The notes beneath the pieces are model-generated. The model saw only the letters and a program-made list of their open reading frames with translations. It was not told the DNA's origin and searched no databases. From the NCBI GenBank assembly GCA_028095005.1, contig CM051459.1, positions 20,136,699-20,200,698 on the forward strand: a stretch of DNA of 64,000 nt. Direction: 5' to 3'. Position 1 is the stretch's first letter. Each line of letters begins with the position of its first letter. The DNA comes from Rhynchospora pubera (taxonomy: Eukaryota > Streptophyta > Magnoliopsida > Poales > Cyperaceae). Made by a program: the position numbers and the translations under genes. Positions 36,325 through 46,914 of the stretch are shown here, in pieces.

Positions 36325-38192
36325 GACTTAATTAATTTGTTAAACGATTCAGTAAATCTAATGCATTAATATCAATTTTATCTAGGTTTCAATGTCAAAT
36401 GAGAAAGAAAATGTGTTCAAACTATGTAAATGCTTGTATTGCTGTCTGGATCTACCACTGAGGCACTGACCAGCCAAGTTCAACAGCCGTTCTATAGCAA
36501 ATATAAATTTTGCACTGAGGCTTTCTTTTTCCTTCTTATGTTTTTTTGTGAGCGCTCCACCTTTGTGAAGCAGTAGCGAAGCCAGGATTGAGGAATGGCG
36601 GGAGCCAAATCTGACTAAATGAAATCGAGAACTAAGAGAATAACAAGTTTAAGTACAAATTACCTGAAATAATACCAACCGTTAATTTTTCTCTAACTGA
36701 AGCATCATTAAGCATAATATTTTGAATCTAGAGGAGGCCCATAAACTTAACTATATAAATTTACCTTAATAAATTAACATATGATCAGTACATTTCTAAT
36801 TATTAGGGGGGGCCAGGCCATCCCAGTCCCCCTCGTGTCTTTGCCACCGGTGGAATGTAAGACCAAAAGCTAATTTTCCCATTAAAACTGAAAGTAGCCG
36901 TTAGATGTTATCTCTATTATTAATCAATAAACTAAAATATATTTTAGTATATTACCACAAACTTAAGATATTTGCTTTATTATTTAGATGATATTGAAAT
37001 TTTGAACTAATATATTGCACTTTATCATAGAATTTTTGTAGATCACCGTCCGGTCAATGCATTACTGACATCCTAACTAGAATTGAATGCCAATCTGATT
37101 AATGAGTTTATTTTCTTTTTTATGCAGTCTATTCCATTATACCTCTCTGAGATGGCGCCTCCACAGTACCGTGGCGCAATCAATAACGGGTTTGAACTTT
37201 CCATCAGTCTTGGCATCCTGTTCGCAAACGTCTTAAACTACTTTGTTCAGAAGATCCATGGCGGCTGGGGCTGGCGAATTTCACTCTCCTTAGCTGCACT
37301 TCCTGCCTCATTTCTAACCATAGGAGCAATCTTCCTTCCTGAATCACCAAGCTTCATAATTCAAAAAGGAAACATAGAAGAGGCCACTAACCTACTCCAG
37401 AGACTGAGGGGAACCCCAAATGTACAAAAGGAGCTCGATGACTTAATTGCTGCCAGTAATGTCTCACGTACGATTAAGCATCCATTCCGAAACATATTGA
37501 AGAGAAAATACAGGCCTCAACTTGTCATGGCAATTCTCATCCCCTTTTTCAACCAGCTGACAGGGATCAATGTAATTAATTTCTACGCACCAGTTATGTT
37601 TCGTACTATCGGATTGAAGGAGAGTGCCTCTCTCTTGTCAGCTGTGGTTACAAGAATATTCGCCACAACAGCTAATATCATAGCAATGGTCGTGGTCGAC
37701 AGATTTGGTCGCAGGTTCTTATTTATCTTTGGTGGTATTCAAATGATCTTATCACAGATAACAATTGGAGGCATCCTCTTTGCACAACTTAAGGATCATG
37801 GAGGAATGGAAAAGGAGTATGCATACCTGGTGATTATAATCATGTGTGTTTTTGTGACTGGGTTCGCATGGTCGTGGGGCCCATTGACATACCTGGTGCC
37901 AAATGAGATCTCTCCTCTGGAGATCAGGTCAGCGGCACAGAGTATCGTGGTTGCTGTTCTATTTCTTATCACATTTTTTATTGGCCAAACGTTTCTGGCA
38001 ATGTTGTGCCACTTGAAGGCTGGCACATTTTTCCTCTTCACAGGGATGCTCTTAGCGATGACAGCATTTGTGTATTTCTTGTTGCCTGAGACGAAGAAGG
38101 TACCGTTGGAGCAAATGGAGCAGATCTGGAGGCGCCACTGGTTTTGGCAGAAGATTATTGAGGAAGATATGAATTCGAGGGAGATGAGTTAG
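30634..38192 (+). CDS. STP-type monosaccharide/H+ symporter, 3 exons
   Basis: Exons 30634-30769, 32062-32384 and 37128-38192 give 507 codons plus TAG, normal for the family. Seen: LFGYDLGISGGVTSM with Asp41 at the place of the proton-binding Asp of STP10; GRRAS after helix 2; PLYLSEMAPPQYRGAINNGF; QLTGINVINFYAPV; the second-half repeat RFGRRFLF; WSWGPLTYLVPNEISPLEIR; and PETKKVPLEQM at the C-terminus. Cys76 (SNYCRFDSQ) and Cys447 (MLCHLKAG) match the two cysteines that form the extracellular lid disulfide in STP10. About twelve hydrophobic helices are visible. Family knowledge: these plasma-membrane carriers import hexoses from the apoplast with protons; the exact sugar cannot be read. Oddities are Ser in PESPSFII after helix 6 and Lys after PETK. 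Intron 2 is 4743 bases long and full of MITEs. Confidence 0.94.
31797..31880 (-). mobile_element. 3' tail of a LINE (L1-type), strongly truncated
   Basis: On the minus strand, ttgttaatggaaaagtgg and gggtgtttcccacttg are followed by TTT and a long A run. Plant L1-type LINE 3' ends often have such a short palindromic tail just before poly-A. No reverse transcriptase is present. It lies in intron 1 of the STP gene. Confidence 0.4.
32385..34056 (+). other. First part of STP intron 2
   Basis: Intronic AT-rich sequence. I see no gene or ordered element here beyond ATT/AAT-rich low complexity after 33480. Confidence 0.5.
34060..34218. mobile_element. Tourist-like MITE, 159 bp
   Basis: The ends ggggccgtttggatccctt and ggggaatccaaacagcccc are inverted and flanked by tta on both sides (34057-34059 and 34219-34221). 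The 3-bp TTA duplication points to the PIF/Harbinger group. It lies in STP intron 2. Confidence 0.7.
35028..35431. mobile_element. Foldback MITE, about 400 bp
   Basis: The left end caccgtttggatggtacgag and the right end ctcataccatccaaacggc are inverted. The interior is AT-rich. The target duplication is unclear. It shares the CCGTTTGGAT terminal motif with its neighbours and lies in STP intron 2. Confidence 0.6.
35629..35775. mobile_element. Foldback MITE, about 147 bp
   Basis: The ends taccgtttggattctattt and ccttatccaaacggagcc are inverted. The pyrimidine-rich right half resembles the MITE at 6705-6891. No target duplication was fixed. It lies in STP intron 2. Confidence 0.55.
36273..36324 (+). 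repeat. (ATT)n microsatellite, about 17 units
   Basis: An uninterrupted ATT/TTA trinucleotide run in STP intron 2. It produces an artefactual poly-Tyr/Ile frame and is not coding. Confidence 0.95.
36571..36847. mobile_element. Probable TIR element with CAGTRGCGAAGCCAGG-like ends
   Basis: The left end cagtagcgaagccagg and the reverse complement of the right end ccggtggcaaagacacg look like diverged copies of one terminal inverted repeat. GG/CC-rich runs lie inside each end. The class is uncertain and no target duplication could be fixed. It lies in STP intron 2. Confidence 0.35.
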
Positions 38193-39127
38193 TGCATTTT
38201 ACAAAATTAAGAAAGAAAAAGGTTCAGGGATCTTTGATATTCTTACATTAGCCAAAGAATTTATGTGTTGGTTACATGTTATTAACCAGATTGTCTGCAT
38301 GTATGTCTGTGTTGCCGTGTTGTCTCTGCGTATTATAATTTGTCCTTTAATGTAGACTTAGTTTCTAGATGACTATATTATTAAAGGAATGATTAATACC
38401 CATAAATTACAAATTTATATGTTGGCTTTTAATTAATCATTCAGTCGGAGTAGTTGAGTGTCATATTTTTCTGTCTGGAGATGCAAGTTTAGCCCAATTG
38501 ACCGTCAGAGCTCTTTATTTGCCTCGGTCAATTGTACCAACGACGAACTGCTCAAGTATTTCAACTTTAATAGACATTAATAAAAAAAATGATAATAATA
38601 AAATTAACTTGAATAGGTCACAATCCAAACTCGATAACATTGATCAAAGTACAATGCGATCCATAGTAGATCCAAGCCTAGTTCTGATTAATATGTGTAA
38701 TAAACTAATAATGAAATGTCCCATGGCCGTCGACTTCAATCCGTTATCAACAAGCTTTTTAGTAACTTTACTGCCATGTCATTGAACCATCAACGATTTC
38801 TCTACCCGTTGATAACATAAATTCAATACAACTTGACTTTTTGAGCAAAATTTTAAAAGAAACAGTTGAATGCAAATATGCTAAATTGCTAATTCACGAA
38901 GACATCAATATAATATTACAACTGACATCGGCAAAGGAGATATTAATTAACAATTACTACAACAATGTTCTTATGTCATGTCAGAGCAAGGTTTGCCTTC
39001 CTTAGCTAGCAACTTAAAAAACATATTTTAATAATAACAATAACATTTAACTTACACCAAATAGTACAACGCCACAGTTAATAAATTTGTTTCTGTATAA
39101 AGCCTGACCCCACAAGCAACATCTGTT
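38193..39127. other. Convergent intergenic region (STP and MYB 3' ends)
   Basis: The two 3' UTRs face each other across about 935 AT-rich bases. No gene or ordered repeat is visible. Confidence 0.6.
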
Positions 39128-42100
39128 TCATGCTTGAGCTCCTGTCGGTGGATTTGCATGAAAAGCTGACTGTCGACTTGAGCTCCCAATAAGACCTAGA
39201 GAAAGAGAGGTTGATACTGATTCTCGATTCGAATCTCCTATACTCAATTTTGACAAACCAACCAGCTCATCTACATTGACAGCCTTTGAGTGCACAGGTA
39301 CTGGTTTGAGAATCTCATGTGTCTCTTGCTGCACAGGTTCAATATTACCTGGCCAGGGAGGCAGAGAAAACTGAAGGAATGGAGTGAAGTATGCAGGAAG
39401 TATAACCGGAGGGAAGCCAGAGGTGTTTCCCTGGAGAGGAGCATCTACATTTGGCGTTGACTCAGGAAGGAGAGAATTACTGGAGGAATCCATTGATTCA
39501 GTTTCTTCTTCAAGTGGACCTGTCACAGGGTGGGTCGGTACTTGTGGGGGTTGGTTGTTTATTTGTGCTTCCGGTTCTTGGCTAACTGGCATTGGTGGCA
39601 GATCTAAAGGCTGTTTTCAATAGAATAGTGATGAATGTGAGCTTTCTATTGGGATATACATAGATACATATACAGATACATCATTCAACAAAAAGATCCA
39701 GTTACAGAGATTATGTACAGAAAACTTTGTAGAATTTTGCTTATTTTGTTTAGTCAAATTAAGAAAGATGGAAACGGCGCTAATGAAAATAAGATATTCG
39801 ATGGAAATATGTTTTAAGGTTTTAATCTACTCAACTACTCACATTCCTCTCCATGTCAGTTAGATTGAAGATCCCTCTTTTTTCCTTAAGGAAAGTAAAA
39901 ACACAGAATCAAGGACAAAGAATAAACAGGTCTAATGTTGGTTTAAGGTTCAAAATCTTATAAATAAAGGGATTCTCATCTTATTTACCATTATTTGCTT
40001 ATGAACCAGTTTGATTAAATGAATGTTGACAACATAAAGATGACTTAGGATATTGTTAACTCTTCTATACAATATAACAATATCATCCCGTTATATCTGT
40101 TTATAATAAAATTAAAGGAATTATTCAACAATGCCGTGCAAATAAGCAGACAAGGACCTGACCTTCTACAATATCCTAGAAAATATGCTAAACGAGACGC
40201 ACATAAGATTAGAGAGAGAGAGAGGATGACAAACCTCATCAGGAACCATGTCGAAGAGGGAGGAGCGACGCTTACGGCGAGTCATGTTCTGCTGACGAAT
40301 GAAGTACTTCTGGGCATGGCTAGCAACCTGTGTGGGAGTCCTTGATACGACATAATTACGAGATATACCCCTCCAATCTCCCTTTCCAAGCTTCTGCAAC
40401 CCTAGCAAAAACATTCTGTGCTCCTCTTCTGTCCATGGCACCCCTGTTAACATTTTTATACAGTAAAATATGCTTTAGGTCCTGCAAAGACACTTCATTT
40501 TTGCAAAGTAGCAATCAGGTTTAGTGAAAACCAAAAGCTGAAACCAAGTTCATATTGGACAAATTTGATCGCAATGCTGCTTGGGTCTTATTATAACATA
40601 ATTAATTTTAAATATTGGGATAAAATAAGGATTTATTATTTAATCAGGAAGCCAGTATTAACAAAAGCACTACAGGTTGCATATGCCTGCTGAGATCATT
40701 ACAACTTAGTGATAAGAAGACATCTCGACAAACCTATATTTAAAAATAGGTCACTCAACCAAAAAATCAGATTAGGTCTTCCCCTCCTCCCTCCCTTTTA
40801 CAATATATAACTGATAAGTAGTAGTAACGCTTTTGGAAACATCAGCAATTAATGAAAGAAATAAATGACTTGCCATCAGGTCACTAGAGAAAAAAAACAC
40901 AAGTTGTATGACTGAAGCTAGTATGAGCTTAGCCTCACCAAAGATCAACGAGCTTGACTCAACAAGCAAATTTGAATGTTCATCTTGATCTACTTGATGG
41001 GCCAACCATAGTAATTTCAGATTTCTTATTTCATAAGCTCATTATGTACAAGATCAAGTAGTTGAAAACTGTTAAAATAATCACACAAAAAGTATGTCAG
41101 TTTTCAACCACTTGATTTTATGCATGATGAACACCGAAAAAAATGTAAATGTTGGAAAGCTAAATCTTGGCACCTCAATTAGATCACGATCAGCAGTTTA
41201 AACTCATCATTTGAAGCTGATCTAACTTTTCGAGTTAAGCACAAAAACTACCTTAGTGAGCTTACGAGCTTTGCGCAATTCTGGACAAAGTACCATAAAG
41301 ATAATAAACCCCAAACATGCCTACGGGCTTTATTGTTCAAAAAAAAAATAAAAATAAACCCCAAACAAAACAGCAACGTAACTTTCTTCAATCAAAATTG
41401 GATACTTAACAGGTCTTTTCTATAACAAAATCCAATTTTCTGAAAAGTTTGTTCACGACTGCTATGAATTTTACTCCAATTATTCAAATCTCATAAAGGG
41501 TATAAAAGACTTAGAACCTTTCAATTGTGAGTAGGTTGCTCTACTCAAAACAAGTGCAAGGGAAAAGTCTCTTTCACTGCTGATTTAATAAGATGTAGCT
41601 CTTATTGGTTTTAATTGGCATCAGTATTAAAATGTATTGAGTTTTTCTGCATAACTATATACAGAGATCTAAAAAAATTAAAAATTAAAAAATAATAATC
41701 TACATGCAAGTCAAAAGATTTGCAAAGGAACAAATACAAGCAAATACAATTCTAAATCTGTTCCTGGGGAACCCTCCAAGATAGATGTTCACGATTCCCC
41801 AAATGTATCCTGTTTTATCTGATAATTAAAATGCACGAATCATTAAATCGAAAAAGCCAATGACATAATGGTCTTCCTCTTGGCCAGAAGGCAGAAGGCA
41901 GAAGGGGGATCAACTAATAACCCAAAAAAAATAAAAAAAAATCCAACCAAGCACAAAGGACAAGACATATCATTTGGTTATTTACTTTTCTAAAAGGAAC
42001 CAAAAACAGAGAAAAAAAAATAAAACCTTTCTTCCTTTCACGACAGCTAGATGATGATCCCTGGACGAAATCATCGGAGGCATAACCATCGGCGGCGGCA

Positions 42101-42300
42101 CCTCCAGCTCCGCCGTTCTCAGGGCCATCAGCCGGCGACGCGCCGCCGCTGGATCCAGCGAGAAGTGAGAGATTCCCCATACTCGCACTCTTCCTTATCG
42201 ACCCATCAGTCAGTCTCACACCAAATAGCTTCACGCCTCGATTGGGGCATGTTCTCGAATTGTGACCGTTGTGGCTACAGTGAGAGCACCGCCTCGTCAT
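39128..42300 (-). CDS. R1-MYB SHAQKYF transcription factor, KUA1/MYBS3-like, 3 exons
   Basis: On the minus strand, exons 42300-42027, 40443-40235 and 39610-39128 join at GT-AG sites into 321 codons plus TGA. Seen: an N-terminal CCHC zinc knuckle (RRCSHCSHNGHNSRTC, Cys5, Cys8, His13, Cys18); the KLFGVRL repression motif (24-30); a Gly/Ala/Ser-rich linker; a single MYB repeat beginning VPWTEEEHRMFLLGL and ending TQVASHAQKYFIRQ; a basic RRKRRSSLFD segment; and a C-terminal LSLGL (297-301) of the EAR LxLxL type. Family knowledge: KUA1/MYBS3 proteins bind TATCCA-like elements in the nucleus and repress targets in sugar signalling, leaf growth and senescence. The architecture is complete and the length typical. 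Intron 1 (40444-42026) holds a tiny retro-insertion. Confidence 0.94.
41303..41367 (+). mobile_element. Tiny poly-A retro-insertion with 15-bp target duplication
   Basis: The string aataaaccccaaaca occurs at 41303-41317 and again at 41353-41367. Between them lie 35 bases, tgcctacgggctttattgttc plus an A-rich tail. Perfect duplications around an A-tailed insert are the signature of LINE-machinery integration, here of an extremely 5'-truncated copy. It lies in intron 1 of the MYB gene. Confidence 0.6.
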
Positions 42301-42734
42301 CTCCGCCGCCGCCGCCGCGCCGACGGTGCCGAGATAGCTTGGACGCAGATGATTTGGATGAGTGATCAGAGATGGAGAGGTGTAGGGTTGGTTCCAAGAG
42401 GGAAGGAAGCTAGGGTTAGGGTTTTGAGAGAGGTGAATTCAGGATCGGAGAAAAAAGAGAGAAAAAAAAAAGAAATGGTAGAAAGGATAAAAGTTGGTGG
42501 TGAGCGGAAGAGAGAAGAGAGGTCTCTGTGCATCAGGAAATGTTTTCTAATATAGACCCGGTGCACTGATTTATAAACGAATTATCTTTGCAATAGTCAA
42601 TCTAACCGGTCTTTGCACTGGAACCGCGTGGATATCTTTAAAAAATGTCGCGGTGTATACGGGACGTCTTGGTCCGGGTGGAAGCATGAAGTGGTGGGAT
42701 CAGTGGATGTGTCCAAGGATGCACGAGGACCGTC

Positions 42735-42740
42735 CACGTG
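42735..42740 (-). promoter_or_regulatory. G-box (CACGTG) in the MYB gene promoter
   Basis: A cacgtg core in the context gtccacgtggcgg lies about 435 bases before the MYB start codon. G-boxes are bound by bHLH and bZIP factors (light, ABA). Function is inferred from motif and position only. Confidence 0.35.
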
Positions 42741-42915
42741 GCGGATATTCGCGTGGGTATATACGACTAGCAACAGCTTGTGGATGACGAGATTTATCAT
42801 TTATCCCACAAGGCCACAAAATCTCTTTACATGATTTTGCGTTTATTTCTTTAATTGCGAGTGCGCGAAATATTAGGAAATGCAGATTTGGGGCGGAGAA
42901 CAACGGGTCCGTATC

Positions 42916-42943
42916 CTCTGCTCACCTTTTAAGGTGAGCAGAG
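42916..42943. repeat. Near-perfect 28-bp palindrome
   Basis: The string ctctgctcacctt (13 bases) is followed by tt and then its exact reverse complement aaggtgagcagag. It may be one end of an otherwise unrecognised element or a strong cruciform/hairpin. Confidence 0.7.
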
Positions 42944-43762
42944 TGCCTACCTCTGATCCGAGCCGTTCGATCTAATCTCGACGGTTAAAACGGTTGGTCG
43001 TACAAACGGTTGGTCGGATAATCACCAATTATCCTAATTTAAGGCTCGTATTAAACCTCGTTTTGACTCTCACACGGTCGGATTATTGGGTATGATTTGT
43101 GCACTTAATTTCCCACCGACGTAGACACTTATAAGGTTGAGAAGTTTCTTCTCACGAGCGACCGTTAAAATTTGCCTACTGATAACTAGATAAAGTTTTT
43201 AATTGTACGGCTTATTGAGTCAAAACTCGTCTAATTTAACAAACGCGAATAATATGTCTTACAACTAAATTTAATATCTTCGTAACGAATTAAATTAAAA
43301 TTTTAAAAAAACAAACATAAAAAACTTATAATTTTAAATTTTGACACTTAAAAGTGAACTAGTCATAGTAAATATTTCTTTTTAGGGTCTACACCAACAA
43401 ATTTCATTAATAGAAAAGATATGTACATGTACTCATAGTAAATATTGTACATAAAAATTAACTAAATTTGATGCAAAAAATTATTATTATTATTTTAAGA
43501 ATTTTTTTCATATGTGTTGTGCTCTATTTTCAAATAAAAAAATATTATATTCTAATAAATAATTTTTCTATTTTAGATGAAGAACTAAAACTTAAATATA
43601 TATATGTTTTCATCTAATCCGGTCATTCAGCCAAAGATTATATCTATGAACGATATCAAAATAAGAATACAGTCTAAATTTAGAGGTGGTGTACTCTTGA
43701 ATATGTGTTTTTACAACCAGTAAGAATATGAGTACAGTGGCTGATATTATCAACTTAATTTA

Positions 43763-44075
43763 AGGCCATGTTTGGTAGAGGAGTAAAATGTGGAGTAGCT
43801 TAAGGAGGAGTAAATAGTTAATCCACTTTACTCCTCCAACTTTATATCATGTTTGGTAAAATAATATGGAGTAAATATGGAGTAAGAGTAAATAAATAAT
43901 AATAACCAACAAACCATCTCTTGATCCATGTGGAGTAACTTTACTCCACCTAAAATGGTAGAGTAATTTACTCCTCCCTACTCCACACTACTCCACCAAA
44001 TTTAAATCATATTTGGAGGAGTAAAAATGGATTAAATGAGTTACTCCACATTTAATCCTCTACCAAACATGGCCA
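43763..44075. mobile_element. Tourist-like MITE, 313 bp
   Basis: The left end aggccatgtttggtagagga and the reverse complement of the right end match over more than 30 bases (taccaaacatggcca at the right). It is flanked by tta (43760-43762 and 44076-44078). Internal gtggagtaa/ttactcc motifs repeat in both orientations. A PIF/Harbinger-type non-autonomous element. Confidence 0.75.
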
Positions 44076-45612
44076 TTAATGCTTTGATTTCTACCGCACC
44101 TTAGAAGATATTCGAAGTTATGCGCACCAATCAGCATATAGTGAGTAGCTTGACTACCAAAATCATTTTTCTTATGAGTTGTGAGATCGAACAACGATTT
44201 TATACAAAGTCGCAAAAAAGCAATTGAGTAACAGAGAAGAAAATAAGAAATGTTTATTATCTTTATCAAGGAATGCCATAGTTTAATTCATTACTGCAAT
44301 ATTATAAATAAGTGTAAAAAACAAATCTTAATAACTGATCTTTTTTTTAGATTAATAGCTGATCTCATTATATTTCAAAAATATAAATTATTCTCAGTTG
44401 TGATGAGGTTTGGGAAAAAAAAATCTATCGGAGATAATAAAAGTATCATAAAGGTTAAAAAAAACCATACACGAAAAAAATATGAATTATTAGCATTTGA
44501 TATAATCTAGTATGGTAGAGTGGTTTGTATTTCTAGATTAGATCAAGATATAATGAGAAAATCAATCTTTATTTCTTAATGGATTGGATTACATGAGTTT
44601 TAAATAGATTTTGTAGATTAAAGAGATGAAAAATTCTAACTAGAAAAGTGGAGACCCCCTCCCTCTGGTCAGGGATTGTATATAGAGACGTGTAGGCAAA
44701 TCTTTAGTTGACGTCAATGTGTCAGAGATCGGTAACAATTAACTCATGTGACGTCATTTATGTCAGAAATCAATAATAGTTGTCTCATATGATCCTCACT
44801 TTTGGACCTACCTCTATCGTGGTGTGATGTGTTGGCGAGATAAACAGTGAGGTATTCTCTTCTATGGAGTTATTAAATTACAACTCCTTCCCTTTGTGAG
44901 GTGATCCAGGGAGATCTGTGTTTGTTGTTATGCATCTTTCTCTGGATTTCTCTGATACCTCCTCTGCGCACATAATTGTGTTGTTAGAGATTGTCCAATA
45001 ATCGTTTTTATGTGTCATGTGTATTCTGAGATTAATAAGTGGGTTCTTTGTATCTATTGGACTGGACCTCTCATAAATTCTAGACCTTATCAGCACCTAA
45101 TTATTTTCTTAAAAGTATCAATAAATTCATGTATTCGTTTATCTGACCGATACCTTACTAGATGAGTACAATTTTTCTTTTTAGCTCATCTAGTAAGGAT
45201 ACAACAAAAACATGTTAGTAGCTTCGTAAGTCAGTAGCTTCGTAAGTACCTAACTGAAAATTAATTTGTAGGATATTTCTTATAGTTTTAATTTTTTTAT
45301 TTAGATAGTAATTTGTACTTTTACTATTATAAGGCAATGCAATATATATTTTTTATTTTCTTGATACTATGCACACATATTTATTAAGATTTTTCCTACA
45401 ATTATGTATGGATGATATTAAACAATCAATTATTATAAGATAATTATTCATTATTAGGTCATTATTCGTTAATCTTGACGGATATGGAAAGGATACAAAT
45501 AAAACTAATCTTATTCGATAAAATAGAATACTACTAAAACTTCTTATAATGAATATAAGTATGTAAATATCTCTTACAATCTATACTACCATTCATATTC
45601 CGCCAAATACAT
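44076..45612. other. Intergenic region
   Basis: AT-rich sequence. The part 44650-45100 is less AT-rich and repeats tgacgtca-like motifs near 44709 and 44749, but I see no gene or element boundary. Confidence 0.4.
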
Positions 45613-45615
45613 TTA

Positions 45616-45846
45616 GGGTGTGTTTGGATGGATAGGGAATAAGAAATAGAAATAAGAAATTTCGGTTTGCGTGCTTATTCTTATTTTTGTGCAATTCAAA
45701 CAACACAAGAATAAGGAATATGGGCCCTTATTCTTATACTAACAAAATCATGGTATAAGAATAAGGAATAAGGATAAGCACGCAAACCGAAATTTCTTAT
45801 TCCTATTCCTTATTCCTGACTTATTCCGTTGCATCCAAACACGCCC
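45616..45846. mobile_element. Foldback MITE, 231 bp
   Basis: The left end gggtgtgtttggatgg and the right end gcatccaaacacgccc are inverted, and the inner sequence (aagaaatttcggtttgcgtg against cacgcaaaccgaaatttctt) also folds back. It is flanked by tta (45613-45615 and 45847-45849). Confidence 0.75.
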
Positions 45847-45849
45847 TTA

Positions 45850-46914
45850 AATTTAGATTGTTATAAACGGTAAACCGTACATCAAATTTAACTATTTCTT
45901 ATGTGTACTGTGTACAGTGTACACATATAGTATAGAACATATTTAACTTTAAATATCTGATTAGAAGGTTCAAAGCCATTGTTTGACAATTGTATAATCA
46001 ATTATATTCAACGAAGAAAAAATCATCTAAGAATTATTTAATTTATTCTGTCCATAGAACATGCAAGACGTCTGTTCGCACATATATTTTAATTGTTAAT
46101 AAGATTGCGCCTTTTAGCCAATTTGACCATAACATCCAACATGCATGCATTATCCGTACCTGAACAAATTAATAGTTTGAATTTTGTCAATTAAACTTTA
46201 AAGTTAATGTACGAATTAATAGTTTAATTTCGTCATATAAAATTTTAATTTGAAACTATCAACAACTACGAACTTCAATAATATGATGATCATATCAAAA
46301 ATGGATTTTTATTCCTTGTAACTTGTAAGGAAAAAGAAAGAAGAGTTTGAAGAGTTATTCAACTAAATAAGGATATATTTAACTAATTTATATTATTTAA
46401 AGATATTCGATTCATTAATTGTTTTTAGCCGTTTTGCATCATCTGTGTTCTTAAACATTCGATTTTATCACTCTTTCCTCTCTGTCATAAATTGATTGAC
46501 TGCCTCATGACCTATTTATTTCTCTCATGCACTTGATCTCTCTAAAGATATAACATGATTCTTAAAAGCAAATGCAATTCGTGGTCCCTTTATGTGTTAC
46601 AGCAACACGATTGATCATGTAAACACAGGGATGTAGCGTTTTTAAGATTATATTTATCCATATAAAAATTTTGTTTGATATAATAACTCGCCAGGAATTA
46701 TACATTTGAGAATTTAACATATTTTCATGAATTGTTTTTTCCGCAGGCAGATGAAATCGGAGAAACAACTCTCATACTAGTAACCTTTCTAATTTTTTTT
46801 TTCCTTACAAGAGTTTGTCCAATTTGTAAACAATACATAATATCTTAGGAATCAATAAATTTGAGTCATTAAGAGCTCTGAATTTTGCATGATATTTTAT
46901 ATTTGAAATTTGAG
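45850..46914. other. Intergenic AT-rich region
   Basis: No gene, RNA or ordered repeat seen. Confidence 0.5.

Larger units (their letters stand above)
42301..43762. other. Upstream region of the MYB gene
   Basis: The first 250 bases (GA-rich on the plus strand) are the probable 5' UTR. A tctatattag TATA-like motif lies near 42546-42556 on the minus strand. Farther out is AT-rich intergenic DNA with no gene. Confidence 0.5.

Noticed and set aside
36184..36369. Frame encoding a poly-Tyr run
   Set aside because: Created by the ATT microsatellite in STP intron 2.
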